This document shows, piece by piece, positions 24,605 to 32,722 of a stretch of 64,000 nucleotides of DNA (within the stretch, counting starts at the first letter, position 1; each line of letters starts with the position of its first letter). The stretch is from Profundibacter sp033851955. Its GTDB lineage: Bacteria; Pseudomonadota; Alphaproteobacteria; Rhodobacterales; Rhodobacteraceae. Location of the stretch: the NCBI GenBank assembly GCA_033851955.1, contig JAWSVK010000001.1, forward strand, positions 186,001 to 250,000, given 5' to 3'. Under the pieces are notes generated by a model that saw only the letters and a program-made list of their open reading frames with translations, was not told where the DNA came from and did no database searches. The translations under genes were made by a program, and so were the position numbers.

Positions 24605-26173
24605 TTAGTGCGGCAGCAACATGCCCCGAATGGTGAAATACAAAATGGCGGCCAGAACACCGGCCAACGGCACAGTAATCACCCAAGCGGCCGCGATTTT
24701 CAGCAGCATCGAGCGTTTCACCAGCTCTTTGTGGTACATTTTGCGCAGCTCTTTGCGATCCTTTTTCTTGATGCTTAGGCCTTTGTTCTTTTTCAGATCG
24801 GCCAGCAGCGTTCCCTTTTCGGTAACATCCGCCGCATCAAAGGCCTCTAAAAACGCATCCACCACTTCGGGGGCGTCATTCACATGGTGTTCGCGGATTT
24901 CATCCAAAGTGCGGGCGTGATTGGCCTCTAGGAATTCACGCAAGAACCCGACGCCGAAAATACCACCAACCGCAATATGGGTCGAGCTGACAGGCAGACC
25001 AAGTTGCGAGGCAATAATTACGGTAATGGCGGCTGCCATGGCCACACAATAGGCCCGCATTTTGTCAAGTTCAGTAATTTCAGTGCCAACCGTGCGGATC
25101 AGCTTGGGGCCATAAAGCGCCAAGCCAAGCGCGATCCCGACGGCACCAACCAACATCACCCAAACCGGAATTTCCGCCTTGGACGCAACGCCACCATGCA
25201 GCACCGCATCGTTAATTGCAGCCAATGGACCAACCGCATTGGCAACGTCATTGGCCCCATGCGCAAAGCTCAGCAAGGCCGCGGCGAAAATCAGCGGTAC
25301 AGTGAATAAGGAATTCACGCTCTCACGTTTGTTTTCCAACGCGTTGGCGGCGCGGTTCACCAACGGTTTGACCAGCAATATGACCACAAGTGCAATCGCC
25401 AACCCGATCAACGCGGCTGTCAAAAAGTCGAACTTCCACAGCTTTTTCAACCCCTTCAAAATCAGGTAAGTTGAAAAGGCCCATGACATCAGCCCGACAT
25501 AATAAGGCACCAAGCGCTTGGCGGCAGCGATTTTATCTTTGCGGTAAACGATGGTGCGTTTTATCAAATAAAGGAAACCAGCGGCAATAATCCCGCCAAG
25601 GACCGGCGAAATCACCCAGCTGGCGGCGATCATGCCAACCTTGCTCCAATCGGCAATGCCCCAACCAGCCGCTGCAATGCCGGCCCCCAGAACGCCGCCC
25701 ACAATCGAATGCGTGGTCGACACCGGCGCACCAACGGCTGTGGCGATGTTCAACCAGATCGCAGCCGCCAACAAGGCCGCCATCATCACCCATATAAAGG
25801 TGGTGCTGTCGGCGATCATTGCCGGATCGATGATGCCCTTTTTGATGGTGCTGACGACATCGCCGCCCGCAATCAACGCGCCACCTGCCTCAAACACAGC
25901 GGCAATCAGGATCGCACCAGTCAGGGTCAAGGCTTGAGATCCGACGGCGGGGCCAACGTTGTTGGCCACATCATTGGCGCCGATGTTCATGGCCATATAG
26001 CCGCCGATCATCGCCGCAACCACCAGCAGATAACTGTCCGCTATCGATTCGAGCCGCGCCGACACGATCAACATAACCCCAACGATGAACAACATCGCCG
26101 TTCCCAAACGGAACAACTCGCCGCGTCCCAAATTAGATGCTTGCTCTAAGGCCCTGATACTGTTCAGTTCCAT
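24605..26173 (-). CDS. pit: PiT-family inorganic phosphate transporter
   Basis: The 522-residue membrane protein has the duplicated PiT signature: GANDVANNVGPAVGSQALT near residue 67 and GANDVANAVGPLAAINDAV near 305, each with nearby VSTTHS or VSSTHI motifs. A charged cytoplasmic stretch (about 430-490) precedes the last helix. It is a proton- or sodium-coupled carrier for phosphate, often as a metal-phosphate complex. The ATG at 26173 is preferred because GGGGGA lies 8 bases upstream. It stands alone with modABC downstream on the same strand. PhoB-box sequences are not evident upstream. Confidence 0.92.
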   Translation of the reverse strand: MELNSIRALEQASNLGRGELFRLGTAMLFIVGVMLIVSARLESIADSYLLVVAAMIGGYMAMNIGANDVANNVGPAVGSQALTLTGAILIAAVFEAGGALIAGGDVVSTIKKGIIDPAMIADSTTFIWVMMAALLAAAIWLNIATAVGAPVSTTHSIVGGVLGAGIAAAGWGIADWSKVGMIAASWVISPVLGGIIAAGFLYLIKRTIVYRKDKIAAAKRLVPYYVGLMSWAFSTYLILKGLKKLWKFDFLTAALIGLAIALVVILLVKPLVNRAANALENKRESVNSLFTVPLIFAAALLSFAHGANDVANAVGPLAAINDAVLHGGVASKAEIPVWVMLVGAVGIALGLALYGPKLIRTVGTEITELDKMRAYCVAMAAAITVIIASQLGLPVSSTHIAVGGIFGVGFLREFLEANHARTLDEIREHHVNDAPEVVDAFLEAFDAADVTEKGTLLADLKKNKGLSIKKKDRKELRKMYHKELVKRSMLLKIAAAWVITVPLAGVLAAILYFTIRGMLLPH

Positions 26174-26489
26174 CTTTAATTCCCCCATCCGGTTGGGCGC
26201 AGCGCCCTGTCAGTTTGGCTTCCCCATCGTCGTGGGAAATTCATCAATCTTGTAGCCAAACAATTTGGGTCCGGCTAGCCGTGTATTTTTTCACCTGACC
26301 TTCAATATCATTCGGCCGGATTTGTCTAGGATTCAGATCAACGACTTGTGGGATTTTAACCGATGCATACAGCGTCAAATTCGGCGTGGAGTCGCCGACG
26401 GGCACCCCGTCATAGGCGGAAAGAAAATCGCGAGGTTCGGGCATTTGGCCCAAACCTCGGTTGATAAATGACAGACCAAAAGGGCTGTT
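26174..26489. other. 316-bp intergenic region between pit and the ectoine genes
   Basis: It holds a 13-bp palindrome (GGGCGC-A-GCGCCC, 26195-26207) about 22 bases upstream of pit, and a strong hairpin at 26431-26459 whose 7-bp outer (CGAGGTT/AACCTCG) and 4-bp inner (GGGC/GCCC) stems flank one mismatch. A minus-strand open frame starting with ATG at 26444 (about 66 residues, MPEPRDFLSAYDGVP) ends at 26244. I do not recognise it, and its start lies inside the hairpin, so I do not call it a gene. Confidence 0.5.
26431..26459 (-). terminator. Second hairpin downstream of the ectoine operon
   Basis: Twelve-base arms with one mismatch enclose the loop ATTTG; on the minus strand CGATTTTC follows. 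It could be a back-up terminator behind the one at 26482-26496, or a leader element for pit. Confidence 0.45.
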
Positions 26490-26496
26490 TTAGCCC
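26482..26496 (-). terminator. Terminator overlapping the aminotransferase stop codon
   Basis: On the minus strand GGGCT-AAAAC-AGCCC forms a 5-bp stem and TTTT follows. The stem includes the stop codon of the aminotransferase gene, ending the ectoine operon. Confidence 0.6.
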
Positions 26497-27860
26497 AGAA
26501 CCTCTGCAACCGCTTCTATGGCAACCGCGACCACTTGGTCGACTTCATCTGGCGTGATGCACAGCGGTGGCGCAAAGCCGATGATGTCGCCTTGGGGCAT
26601 GGCACGCGCAATCACGTCGCGGCTGGCCATCGCGTTTGAGATCGCATAGCCGATCTTTTGGGCTGGATCAAAGAAATCAAGCGGGGCTTTGGTTTGGGCA
26701 AATTCCACCGCACACATCAAACCTTCGCCGCGCACCTGCGCCACATTGGGGTGATCCGCAAAGGCAGTTGTCAGCTGTTCCAGCAAATAGGCGCCCGTGG
26801 TGCCGGAATTTTCGACCAAGCCCATTTCATCGATCAGTTTCAGGTTGGCCACCCCGGCGGCTGCCCCAATCGGGTGCGCCGAATAGGTCCAGCCATGGCC
26901 GATCGGGCCGTTTTCGTCGGTGCCTTGCTCCAGCACCTTCCACATTTTGTCCGATACAATAGAACCGGAAAGCGGCGCATAAGCCGAGGTCAGCCCTTTG
27001 GCGATCGTGATGATATCGGCCTCAATGCCGTAATGCGTGGACCCAAACATGGTGCCAAGACGCCCGAACCCTGTGACCACCTCATCAGCGATCAGCAGGA
27101 TGTCGTATTTCTTCAGCACGGCTTGGATTGCCACCCAATAGCCCGCAGGGGGTGGCACGATGCCGCCTGTGCCCAGCACCGGTTCGCCAATGAATGCGGC
27201 AACGGTATCAGGACCTTCGGCAAGGATCATTTCCTCAAGCTTGGCTGCGCAATCGGCGGAAAACGCTTCCTCGGACATGCCCGCGGTTGCCCCGCGCAGA
27301 TAATAAGGTGCCTCAGTGTGGATGACCTGCGACAATGGCAGATCGAACTTGTTGTGAAACAGCTCGAGGCCCGTCAGCGACCCCGTCATCAGGCCTGAGC
27401 CGTGATACCCACGCCAGCGCGAAATGATCTTTTTCTTCTCAGGCCGACCTAGGATGTTGTTGTAATACCAGACCAATTTGATGTTGGTCTCATTGGCGTC
27501 AGAGCCGCTTTGGCCAAAATAGACCTTGGACATGTTGTCAGGTGCGCGATCCAAAATCATCTTAGACAGGGTGATAGAGGCCTCTGTGCCGTGCCCGACG
27601 TAAGAATGGTAATAGGCCAATTCATGCGCCTGCTTTGATATCGCTTCGGCAATTTCCGTACGCCCGTAACCGACATTCACGCAATAAAGCCCAGCAAAGG
27701 CATCCAACATTGTGCGGTCATCGCGGTCCGTGATGAAAACCCCCTCGCCGGATTTAATCACCCGTGTCGGCGTGTCACCGCGGGCGTGTTGGGCCAGATG
27801 TGTGGAAGGGTGAAAAAAGTTTTCGCGGTCCCACTGGGCAAGCGTGTCGTTGGTCAGCAT
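26490..27860 (-). CDS. doeD: Class III aminotransferase of ectoine breakdown (2,4-diaminobutyrate aminotransferase, DoeD/Atf type)
   Basis: The 456-residue PLP enzyme has the class III fold with SGSDANETNIKLVWYYNN (PLP phosphate contact) near residue 120, WRGYHGS near 150, LIADEVVTGFGRLGT with the PLP-ring aspartate near 260, and the Schiff-base lysine in IIIAKGLTSAYAPL-type sequence near 288. By itself the sequence resembles omega-amino acid:pyruvate aminotransferases. Its place directly after doeB and doeA makes it the enzyme that converts 2,4-diaminobutyrate to aspartate semialdehyde. The ATG at 27860 has AAGGT upstream and leaves 6 bases after doeB. Confidence 0.82.
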   Translation of the reverse strand: MLTNDTLAQWDRENFFHPSTHLAQHARGDTPTRVIKSGEGVFITDRDDRTMLDAFAGLYCVNVGYGRTEIAEAISKQAHELAYYHSYVGHGTEASITLSKMILDRAPDNMSKVYFGQSGSDANETNIKLVWYYNNILGRPEKKKIISRWRGYHGSGLMTGSLTGLELFHNKFDLPLSQVIHTEAPYYLRGATAGMSEEAFSADCAAKLEEMILAEGPDTVAAFIGEPVLGTGGIVPPPAGYWVAIQAVLKKYDILLIADEVVTGFGRLGTMFGSTHYGIEADIITIAKGLTSAYAPLSGSIVSDKMWKVLEQGTDENGPIGHGWTYSAHPIGAAAGVANLKLIDEMGLVENSGTTGAYLLEQLTTAFADHPNVAQVRGEGLMCAVEFAQTKAPLDFFDPAQKIGYAISNAMASRDVIARAMPQGDIIGFAPPLCITPDEVDQVVAVAIEAVAEVLG

Positions 27861-27866
27861 ATTCAA

Positions 27867-28862
27867 TTACCTTTGTTCTTCTTGAGCCAAAACTGCCAGA
27901 CAATCGCCAAGCTGGATCAGGCCATAAGTGTGACGAACGGCCAATAGACCATCCATTTTCGAGTGAATTTCCACAGGGGCAATCCCTGTGCGCGTGGTGT
28001 CCCAAATGCGGGCAATCAGATCGCCTTTGGCTATTGGATCACCAAGCGATTTGGTGAATTCAATCATCCCGCTGATGGGCGAGAAGTGAAAACAAGCGTC
28101 GTCGTCCTGTGTCAGATGTCGTGTCGGTGACAGCTCCAACGCGCCAGCCATAATCCCCGCATGGATCAACAGGTTCGACAGGCCTTTACGGGCGATCGCC
28201 ACGGTTTCAGGGGTGCTGCTCCCTGCCCCGCCAAGTTCGGTGGTGACGAATGTTTTACCCATGCCCTCAACGGCGTCATCATACATGCCCGCGCTATCAA
28301 TCTCGAGCATTTGCACAGAGAACGGCGCGTTGAAGGCATCGCGCGCGGCGGTGCAACGGGCCTGTTGTTCCTTGTCATCCAGAATATGCGACGCGGCGAA
28401 GGGCAAAAAATTCAGGGTTTTGCCGCCGGAATGAAAATCCAGCACGATGTCCGCCAAGGGCAACAAGTGGCGTTGAAAATAATCGGCGACCTTTTCTGTG
28501 ATCGTGCCATCAGGGCGGCCCGGAAACACGCGGTTCATATTACCCGCATCAATCGGCGAGGTCCGCGTGCCCGCCGTAAAGGCTGGCATGTTCATGAATG
28601 GAATGATGATGACGCGGCCTGTCAGATCGGCCGCATCAATCTTATTGGCCAGTTCCACCAGCGCCAGCGGCCCTTCATATTCATCACCGTGATTGGCCCC
28701 CGTTATCAGGGCGGTCGGCCCGTCACCGTTTTTGGCCACCGTGATCGGGATCATCAAAGAGCCCCAAGCGCTGTCGTCGCGGCTGTGTGGCAGGCGCAAA
28801 AAGCCATGTGCCACGCCGTCGGCATTTAGATCAATGGTTGGGCAGATCGAAGACTTGCGCAT
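27867..28862 (-). CDS. doeB: N-alpha-acetyl-L-2,4-diaminobutyrate deacetylase
   Basis: The 331-residue protein belongs to the succinylglutamate desuccinylase/aspartoacylase zinc-hydrolase family. It shows the zinc-binding pair in TGANHGDEYEGP (His and Glu) near residue 57, the substrate-binding DAGNMNRVFPGRPDG near 105, the second histidine in LDFHSGG near 144, and TELGGAGSSTPE with the catalytic Glu near 210. It removes acetate from the product of ectoine hydrolysis. The start lies 3 bases after doeA, with GGA upstream. It is also named eutE or utpE in roseobacters. Confidence 0.9.
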   Translation of the reverse strand: MRKSSICPTIDLNADGVAHGFLRLPHSRDDSAWGSLMIPITVAKNGDGPTALITGANHGDEYEGPLALVELANKIDAADLTGRVIIIPFMNMPAFTAGTRTSPIDAGNMNRVFPGRPDGTITEKVADYFQRHLLPLADIVLDFHSGGKTLNFLPFAASHILDDKEQQARCTAARDAFNAPFSVQMLEIDSAGMYDDAVEGMGKTFVTTELGGAGSSTPETVAIARKGLSNLLIHAGIMAGALELSPTRHLTQDDDACFHFSPISGMIEFTKSLGDPIAKGDLIARIWDTTRTGIAPVEIHSKMDGLLAVRHTYGLIQLGDCLAVLAQEEQR

Positions 28863-28865
28863 GAT

Positions 28866-30038
28866 TTATCCTTTCACAACCAAACCCGTTGGGGTGGTGC
28901 ACAGATTTTCGGCACCGTTTTCAGTGATCAAAACCGGTTCGGTCATTTCAATACCGCCGTCTTCCATCCAAAGCGCTGGCATAAAGTGAAACGTCATGCC
29001 AGGTTCCAGCACCGTCATATCATCGCGGCGCAAGGAATAGGTGTGCTCGCCCCAATCCGGCGGATAAGACAACCCGATGGGATAGCCACAGCGGCTGTCC
29101 TTCTCGAACCCTAAACGGTTCAGAGTGGCGTTGAACGCATTGGCGATGTCCTGTGCAAAATTGCCCGGTTTGGCCTGTGCCGTCCCTGCGGCTACGGCCT
29201 CAAGCACGGCCGCCTCGGCGGCGCGAAATTTGGCCGAAGGTTCGGTGAAAAACAGGGTGCGCGATTGCGGCGCATGGTAACGTCGATAGACGCCTGCGAT
29301 TTCAAAGAACGTCGCCTCATCTTTTTGCAGCGGGCTGTCGTCCCATGTCAGATGTGGGGCCGTGGCGTCTTCGCCCGACGGGGCCAGCGGCACGATTGAG
29401 GGATAATCGCCCCAGTGCCCATCGGCCCCCGTGATGGCCGCGTGATAGATGTCAGCGACCAAAGCATTCTTCTTCATACCAGGCTCGGCCCGTTCCAAAA
29501 TGGTGGCGTGCATGTTTTCGACGATTTTGGCAGCGCGGCGCATGAATGTGATTTCGGCGTCGCTTTTGACGGCGCGTTGCCAGTTCACCAGAACATTGGC
29601 GTTGACCCACTTGGCGTCGGGCAAACCCTGCACCAACGCCATATAGGCGGCCGCCGTGAAATAGTAATTGTCCATCTCAACGCCAATCCGTGATTTGGAC
29701 CAGCCATTTGCGGCAATCAGGCGGGACAGATCGTCCATCGGATGTTTGTCGGGATTTTGAACAAAAGTGTCTTCATAGCCGATGATTTGGTCGTTGGGCA
29801 TGTAAACTGTGCGTTTGGCCCCAAGCGCATCCATCGCGCGCCCCCACCATATCGGCGCACCACTTGGCCCTACAATCACCGCCTGATGCACGTAAAAAGA
29901 CCAACCTTCATAGCCCGTTAACCACGCCATGCTGGCAGGATCGGTGACGATCAACACATCACAGCCCGCCACCTGCATGGCAGTGCGCACTTTGGTCAGC
30001 CGTGTTTCATATTCGGCCAATGTAAAGGGAAGACTCAT
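28866..30038 (-). CDS. doeA: Ectoine hydrolase (M24 peptidase-like)
   Basis: The 390-residue protein is a creatinase/prolidase-like enzyme with an N-terminal creatinase domain (to about residue 155; ILTDPASMAWLTGYEGWSFYVHQ-like) and a C-terminal pita-bread domain. DoeA opens the ectoine ring to N-alpha-acetyl-2,4-diaminobutyrate. Of the metal ligands of true M24 peptidases, some positions are replaced (for example FFEIAGVYRRYHAPQSR), as is usual in DoeA. The ATG at 30038 is chosen because GGAGA lies 8 bases upstream and the longer open frame adds no family sequence. It is the first gene of doeABD and is divergent from the AsnC/Lrp gene. Also called eutD. Confidence 0.9.
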   Translation of the reverse strand: MSLPFTLAEYETRLTKVRTAMQVAGCDVLIVTDPASMAWLTGYEGWSFYVHQAVIVGPSGAPIWWGRAMDALGAKRTVYMPNDQIIGYEDTFVQNPDKHPMDDLSRLIAANGWSKSRIGVEMDNYYFTAAAYMALVQGLPDAKWVNANVLVNWQRAVKSDAEITFMRRAAKIVENMHATILERAEPGMKKNALVADIYHAAITGADGHWGDYPSIVPLAPSGEDATAPHLTWDDSPLQKDEATFFEIAGVYRRYHAPQSRTLFFTEPSAKFRAAEAAVLEAVAAGTAQAKPGNFAQDIANAFNATLNRLGFEKDSRCGYPIGLSYPPDWGEHTYSLRRDDMTVLEPGMTFHFMPALWMEDGGIEMTEPVLITENGAENLCTTPTGLVVKG

Positions 30039-30134
30039 CCGGCGATCTCCACGTCTTTGGGCATGTGAAGGCGGTGCCCGATGCCAAAGACCACTATATG
30101 TTTCAGAATTATAACGTGGCATGCGCCAAGTGCT

Positions 30135-30145
30135 ATTGTAACAAT
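30135..30145. promoter_or_regulatory. Palindrome in the doeA / AsnC-type regulator divergent promoter
   Basis: ATTGT-A-ACAAT is a perfect 5+1+5 palindrome almost midway between the two divergent starts (30038 and 30220). GCAG-AAATA-CTGC follows at about 30183-30195. Both are plausible sites for the adjacent AsnC/Lrp regulator. Confidence 0.4.
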
Positions 30146-30219
30146 CGACAACGCAGCATAAACGCGTATTTACGACATTTGCGCAGAAATACTGCAATAT
30201 TTATGAGAGAACAAAGACA

Positions 30220-30687
30220 ATGAGCACGCTAGACCTGTTGGACCGTAAAATCCTGCATGAGATTCAGTTGGACAATCAACTGACCTCGGCCCAACTGTCC
30301 GAGCGCATTGGGCTGTCGCCAACATCGACCCAGCGCCGCCTAAATAGGTTGCGGACCGATAAGGTGATTGAAGCGGATGTGTCGATCGTATCAAATCAGG
30401 CGCTTGGACGCTCATTGACTATGATGATCGCAGTCACGTTGGAGCGCGAACGCCCTGACATCATTGACCACTTTAAGGCATCCGTGCGGAATGAGCCTGT
30501 GGTGATGAGCGCCTATTACGTCACCGGCGACACCGATTTCATCCTGATTGTCAGCGCCAAAGACATGCCCGAGTACGAAGCCTTTACCCGCAAATTTCTA
30601 TATAATAACCCTGACATAAAAGGCTTCAAAACCACGGTTGTGATGGATCGGATCAAGGCCTCATTTTACATCCCGCCTTGGGAATAG
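30220..30687 (+). CDS. doeX: AsnC/Lrp-family regulator of ectoine catabolism
   Basis: The 155-residue protein has an N-terminal helix-turn-helix (DRKILHEIQLDNQLTSAQLSERIGLSPTSTQRRLNRL, split here as residues 7-45) and a C-terminal RAM ligand-binding domain (about 70-148, with VMSAYYVTGDTDFILIV). It is divergent from doeA, the arrangement seen for DoeX in Halomonas and for the AsnC gene in roseobacter ectoine clusters, where it responds to diaminobutyrate derivatives. The effector here is inferred from context. Confidence 0.85.
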   Translation: MSTLDLLDRKILHEIQLDNQLTSAQLSERIGLSPTSTQRRLNRLRTDKVIEADVSIVSNQALGRSLTMMIAVTLERERPDIIDHFKASVRNEPVVMSAYYVTGDTDFILIVSAKDMPEYEAFTRKFLYNNPDIKGFKTTVVMDRIKASFYIPPWE

Positions 30688-30690
30688 CTT

Positions 30691-30709
30691 GGCGATGCCG
30701 TTTTTTTTT
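30691..30709 (+). terminator. Possible terminator after the AsnC/Lrp gene
   Basis: A very short stem (GGC-GAT-GCC) precedes nine T residues at 30701-30709, 3 bases past the stop codon. The T-run is striking but the stem is weak. Confidence 0.35.
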
Positions 30710-30773
30710 GCAACAGCCAATCCGCGCATCCAACGGCAAAACCGCACAGATTATCTTTGGAACCTTGCCGTAT

Positions 30774-32342
30774 TTAGCCCGCGATAAACATATCGGCACT
30801 GATCTCGGCAGCGGTAATCCCCGCCAATTCGACCTCAAAATAGGCACTTGAAATCACTGCGTTGCCCCATGAGTTATCGACCACCGTCATATCAGCATAC
30901 GTCAGCCCTTCAATTTCGGTAACGTCAATCAAATCATCACTTATATCGAAATCAAGGATAATATCATGGCCTGCAGCATTGCCTTCTTCATCTTCAAATA
31001 TGAACACATCCGCACCGCCCAGGCCTGACAAAATGTCGTCGCCAATGCCGCCATATATTTGGTCATTGCCCGAAGTGCCAAGCACGATGTCTTCACCACC
31101 AGAATCGCCATTGTCATGGACCGAATAGGTGAAGTTATCACCGCTGAGCAAGGATATGTGGTGCGCTGGTGTGTCCAGATACGCAACAACGCCGCCGGCT
31201 GCGCCAAATGAAATCATTTCAATATCTTGGGCCACGTCAGCGAATTGACCGACGATTGTAATCGTGCCGCTTTCGCCTGGGGCCATGGCAGGGTTGGTAT
31301 AGGTGATGATCAGATCATCGCCAGAGATTTCAAAGCTGATATTGTGGCTCGCCTCTTGATAAGAAGCATAACCTAAAATCTCGATCACATCGCGGTTGTG
31401 GTTTGAGTACCCGCTTTGTATCGGGCTTGATGGTTGGCCGTTTTCAATAATTGTATCATGCTGAACCGAAACGGTTGAAATGCTGTATATGTCGCGGCTG
31501 CCGCCTCCGATTAGCCTGTCATCTCCAGTGCCACCTCTTAAAATATCGCTGCCACCACCGCCAATCAGGCGATCATCATCCGCTCCGCCACTTAACACAT
31601 CATCCCCGGCATCGCCCCGCAGTGTGTCGCGCCCCGTGCCCCCGTCAATGATGTCATTGCCATTTCCGCCCCAGATCCGGTCGTTATGGGCACCGCCAAA
31701 AATTCGGTCTTGTCCCGCACCGCCATAGATCAGATCACCGCCTGTATCGCCAAAAATTATATCATCACCGGCGTCGCCATGCAGCGTATCGCGGCGACCA
31801 CCACCCGAGATATAATCGTTGCCGTCACCGCCGCTCAGGGTATCCGTTTGGGTCCAACCGGTCATTATATCTGCGCCTGAGGTGCCGATGTCTGTATGGA
31901 TCAGATTATAACTGACGCCACCAGCCACCAAGACCTCAACCTGCGCATTGGGTGTCGCCGCGTTATACTGGTTGCTGATCCGAATGTCGCCCGAGACATA
32001 TCCAACATGGTTAAACCAACTTGGGCTGGACGGGGTTGCGATCATCAAATGGTTGCCGTCGACGCCAACCCGTGTGAATTGAGTAAAATCCAGCACGCCA
32101 AACCGTGTCATCATCAAACCACCAAGCCCGGTGATGGTGTCGATTGCCGTGTCGCCGCCATGGGTTTCGTTGATGATAAACTGACGCCGCGGCGATGATG
32201 GTTGCGACTGGAAATCAAGTTGATAGATATCGGCCCCACCACGCCCCAGCAAAATGTCCCGCCCGCTGAGTGAAATAAGCGTGTCGTCAGCCGCTGTACC
32301 GACCAGCCTGTCGTCTCCTGTTGTACCTGTGATTATGGGCAT
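30774..32342 (-). CDS. RTX calcium-binding repeat protein
   Basis: The 522-residue acidic protein starts with MPIITGTTGDDRLVGTAADD and has GGxGxDxU nonapeptides concentrated at about residues 155-290, with a second small group near 415-440 (GIGDDILSGLGGADVFIFED). The C-terminal end (FDISDDLIDVTEIEG) resembles the type I secretion region of RTX proteases and lipases, yet no catalytic domain is visible. Short PSSP motifs recur in the non-repeat parts. It has no Hint domain, unlike the larger RTX protein 10 kb away. Neither is accompanied by a type I exporter. The start is supported by GGA upstream and by a typical RTX N-terminus. Confidence 0.82.
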   Translation of the reverse strand: MPIITGTTGDDRLVGTAADDTLISLSGRDILLGRGGADIYQLDFQSQPSSPRRQFIINETHGGDTAIDTITGLGGLMMTRFGVLDFTQFTRVGVDGNHLMIATPSSPSWFNHVGYVSGDIRISNQYNAATPNAQVEVLVAGGVSYNLIHTDIGTSGADIMTGWTQTDTLSGGDGNDYISGGGRRDTLHGDAGDDIIFGDTGGDLIYGGAGQDRIFGGAHNDRIWGGNGNDIIDGGTGRDTLRGDAGDDVLSGGADDDRLIGGGGSDILRGGTGDDRLIGGGSRDIYSISTVSVQHDTIIENGQPSSPIQSGYSNHNRDVIEILGYASYQEASHNISFEISGDDLIITYTNPAMAPGESGTITIVGQFADVAQDIEMISFGAAGGVVAYLDTPAHHISLLSGDNFTYSVHDNGDSGGEDIVLGTSGNDQIYGGIGDDILSGLGGADVFIFEDEEGNAAGHDIILDFDISDDLIDVTEIEGLTYADMTVVDNSWGNAVISSAYFEVELAGITAAEISADMFIAG

Positions 32343-32722
32343 GTTACAAATTCCGTCCCTCGGCGCGCGAACCCTAGAGGCTGCGAAACTACTGCAAATT
32401 GGCCGCCAAAGCAATCTATCCAGAGTTTAGATAGGCCAAGAATTGCTCAAGCATATCATAGCATTTCCACAATATTCACCCATCTGACCGCGGTTGGGTC
32501 CATTTGGAAAATGTTGAATACTGACAAATCGATCAGGCTTGACGGGCCGAAGTTTGTCACCTAACAGAGGTTTAGGCCGCTGACGCCTGCCACCCGCTGA
32601 CATTTTGTCTTGGTGAAGTTCCGCATAAGATTAGCTTTGTAATCCTCCACGCATTTCGCGCGGATGGTAACGCGGGTGCCCATCCATCTATCGCGCGATC
32701 CATGTTTGAGGAGTACGGGGCC
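32343..32722. other. 380-bp divergent intergenic region (RTX protein / MATE exporter)
   Basis: It must hold promoters for both genes. No gene is visible. The part nearest the MATE gene can fold: CGCGCG (32657-32662) pairs with CGCGCG (32692-32697), and inside it GGATGG (32662-32667) pairs with CCATCC (32680-32685). Nothing else stands out. Confidence 0.5.
32657..32697 (+). promoter_or_regulatory. Stem-loop in the MATE gene leader
   Basis: Two nested inverted repeats (6-bp outer, 6-bp inner, sharing one base) end 25 bases before the MATE start codon. They could form an RNA structure that shields the start region or a protein site. I cannot match it to a known riboswitch class. Confidence 0.4.

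Noticed and set aside
26244..26453. Minus-strand frame of about 66-69 residues between pit and the aminotransferase gene
   Set aside because: The product is unrecognised, the ATG lies inside a strong hairpin, and the ribosome-binding sequence is poorly spaced. It is kept only as a note in the intergenic entry.
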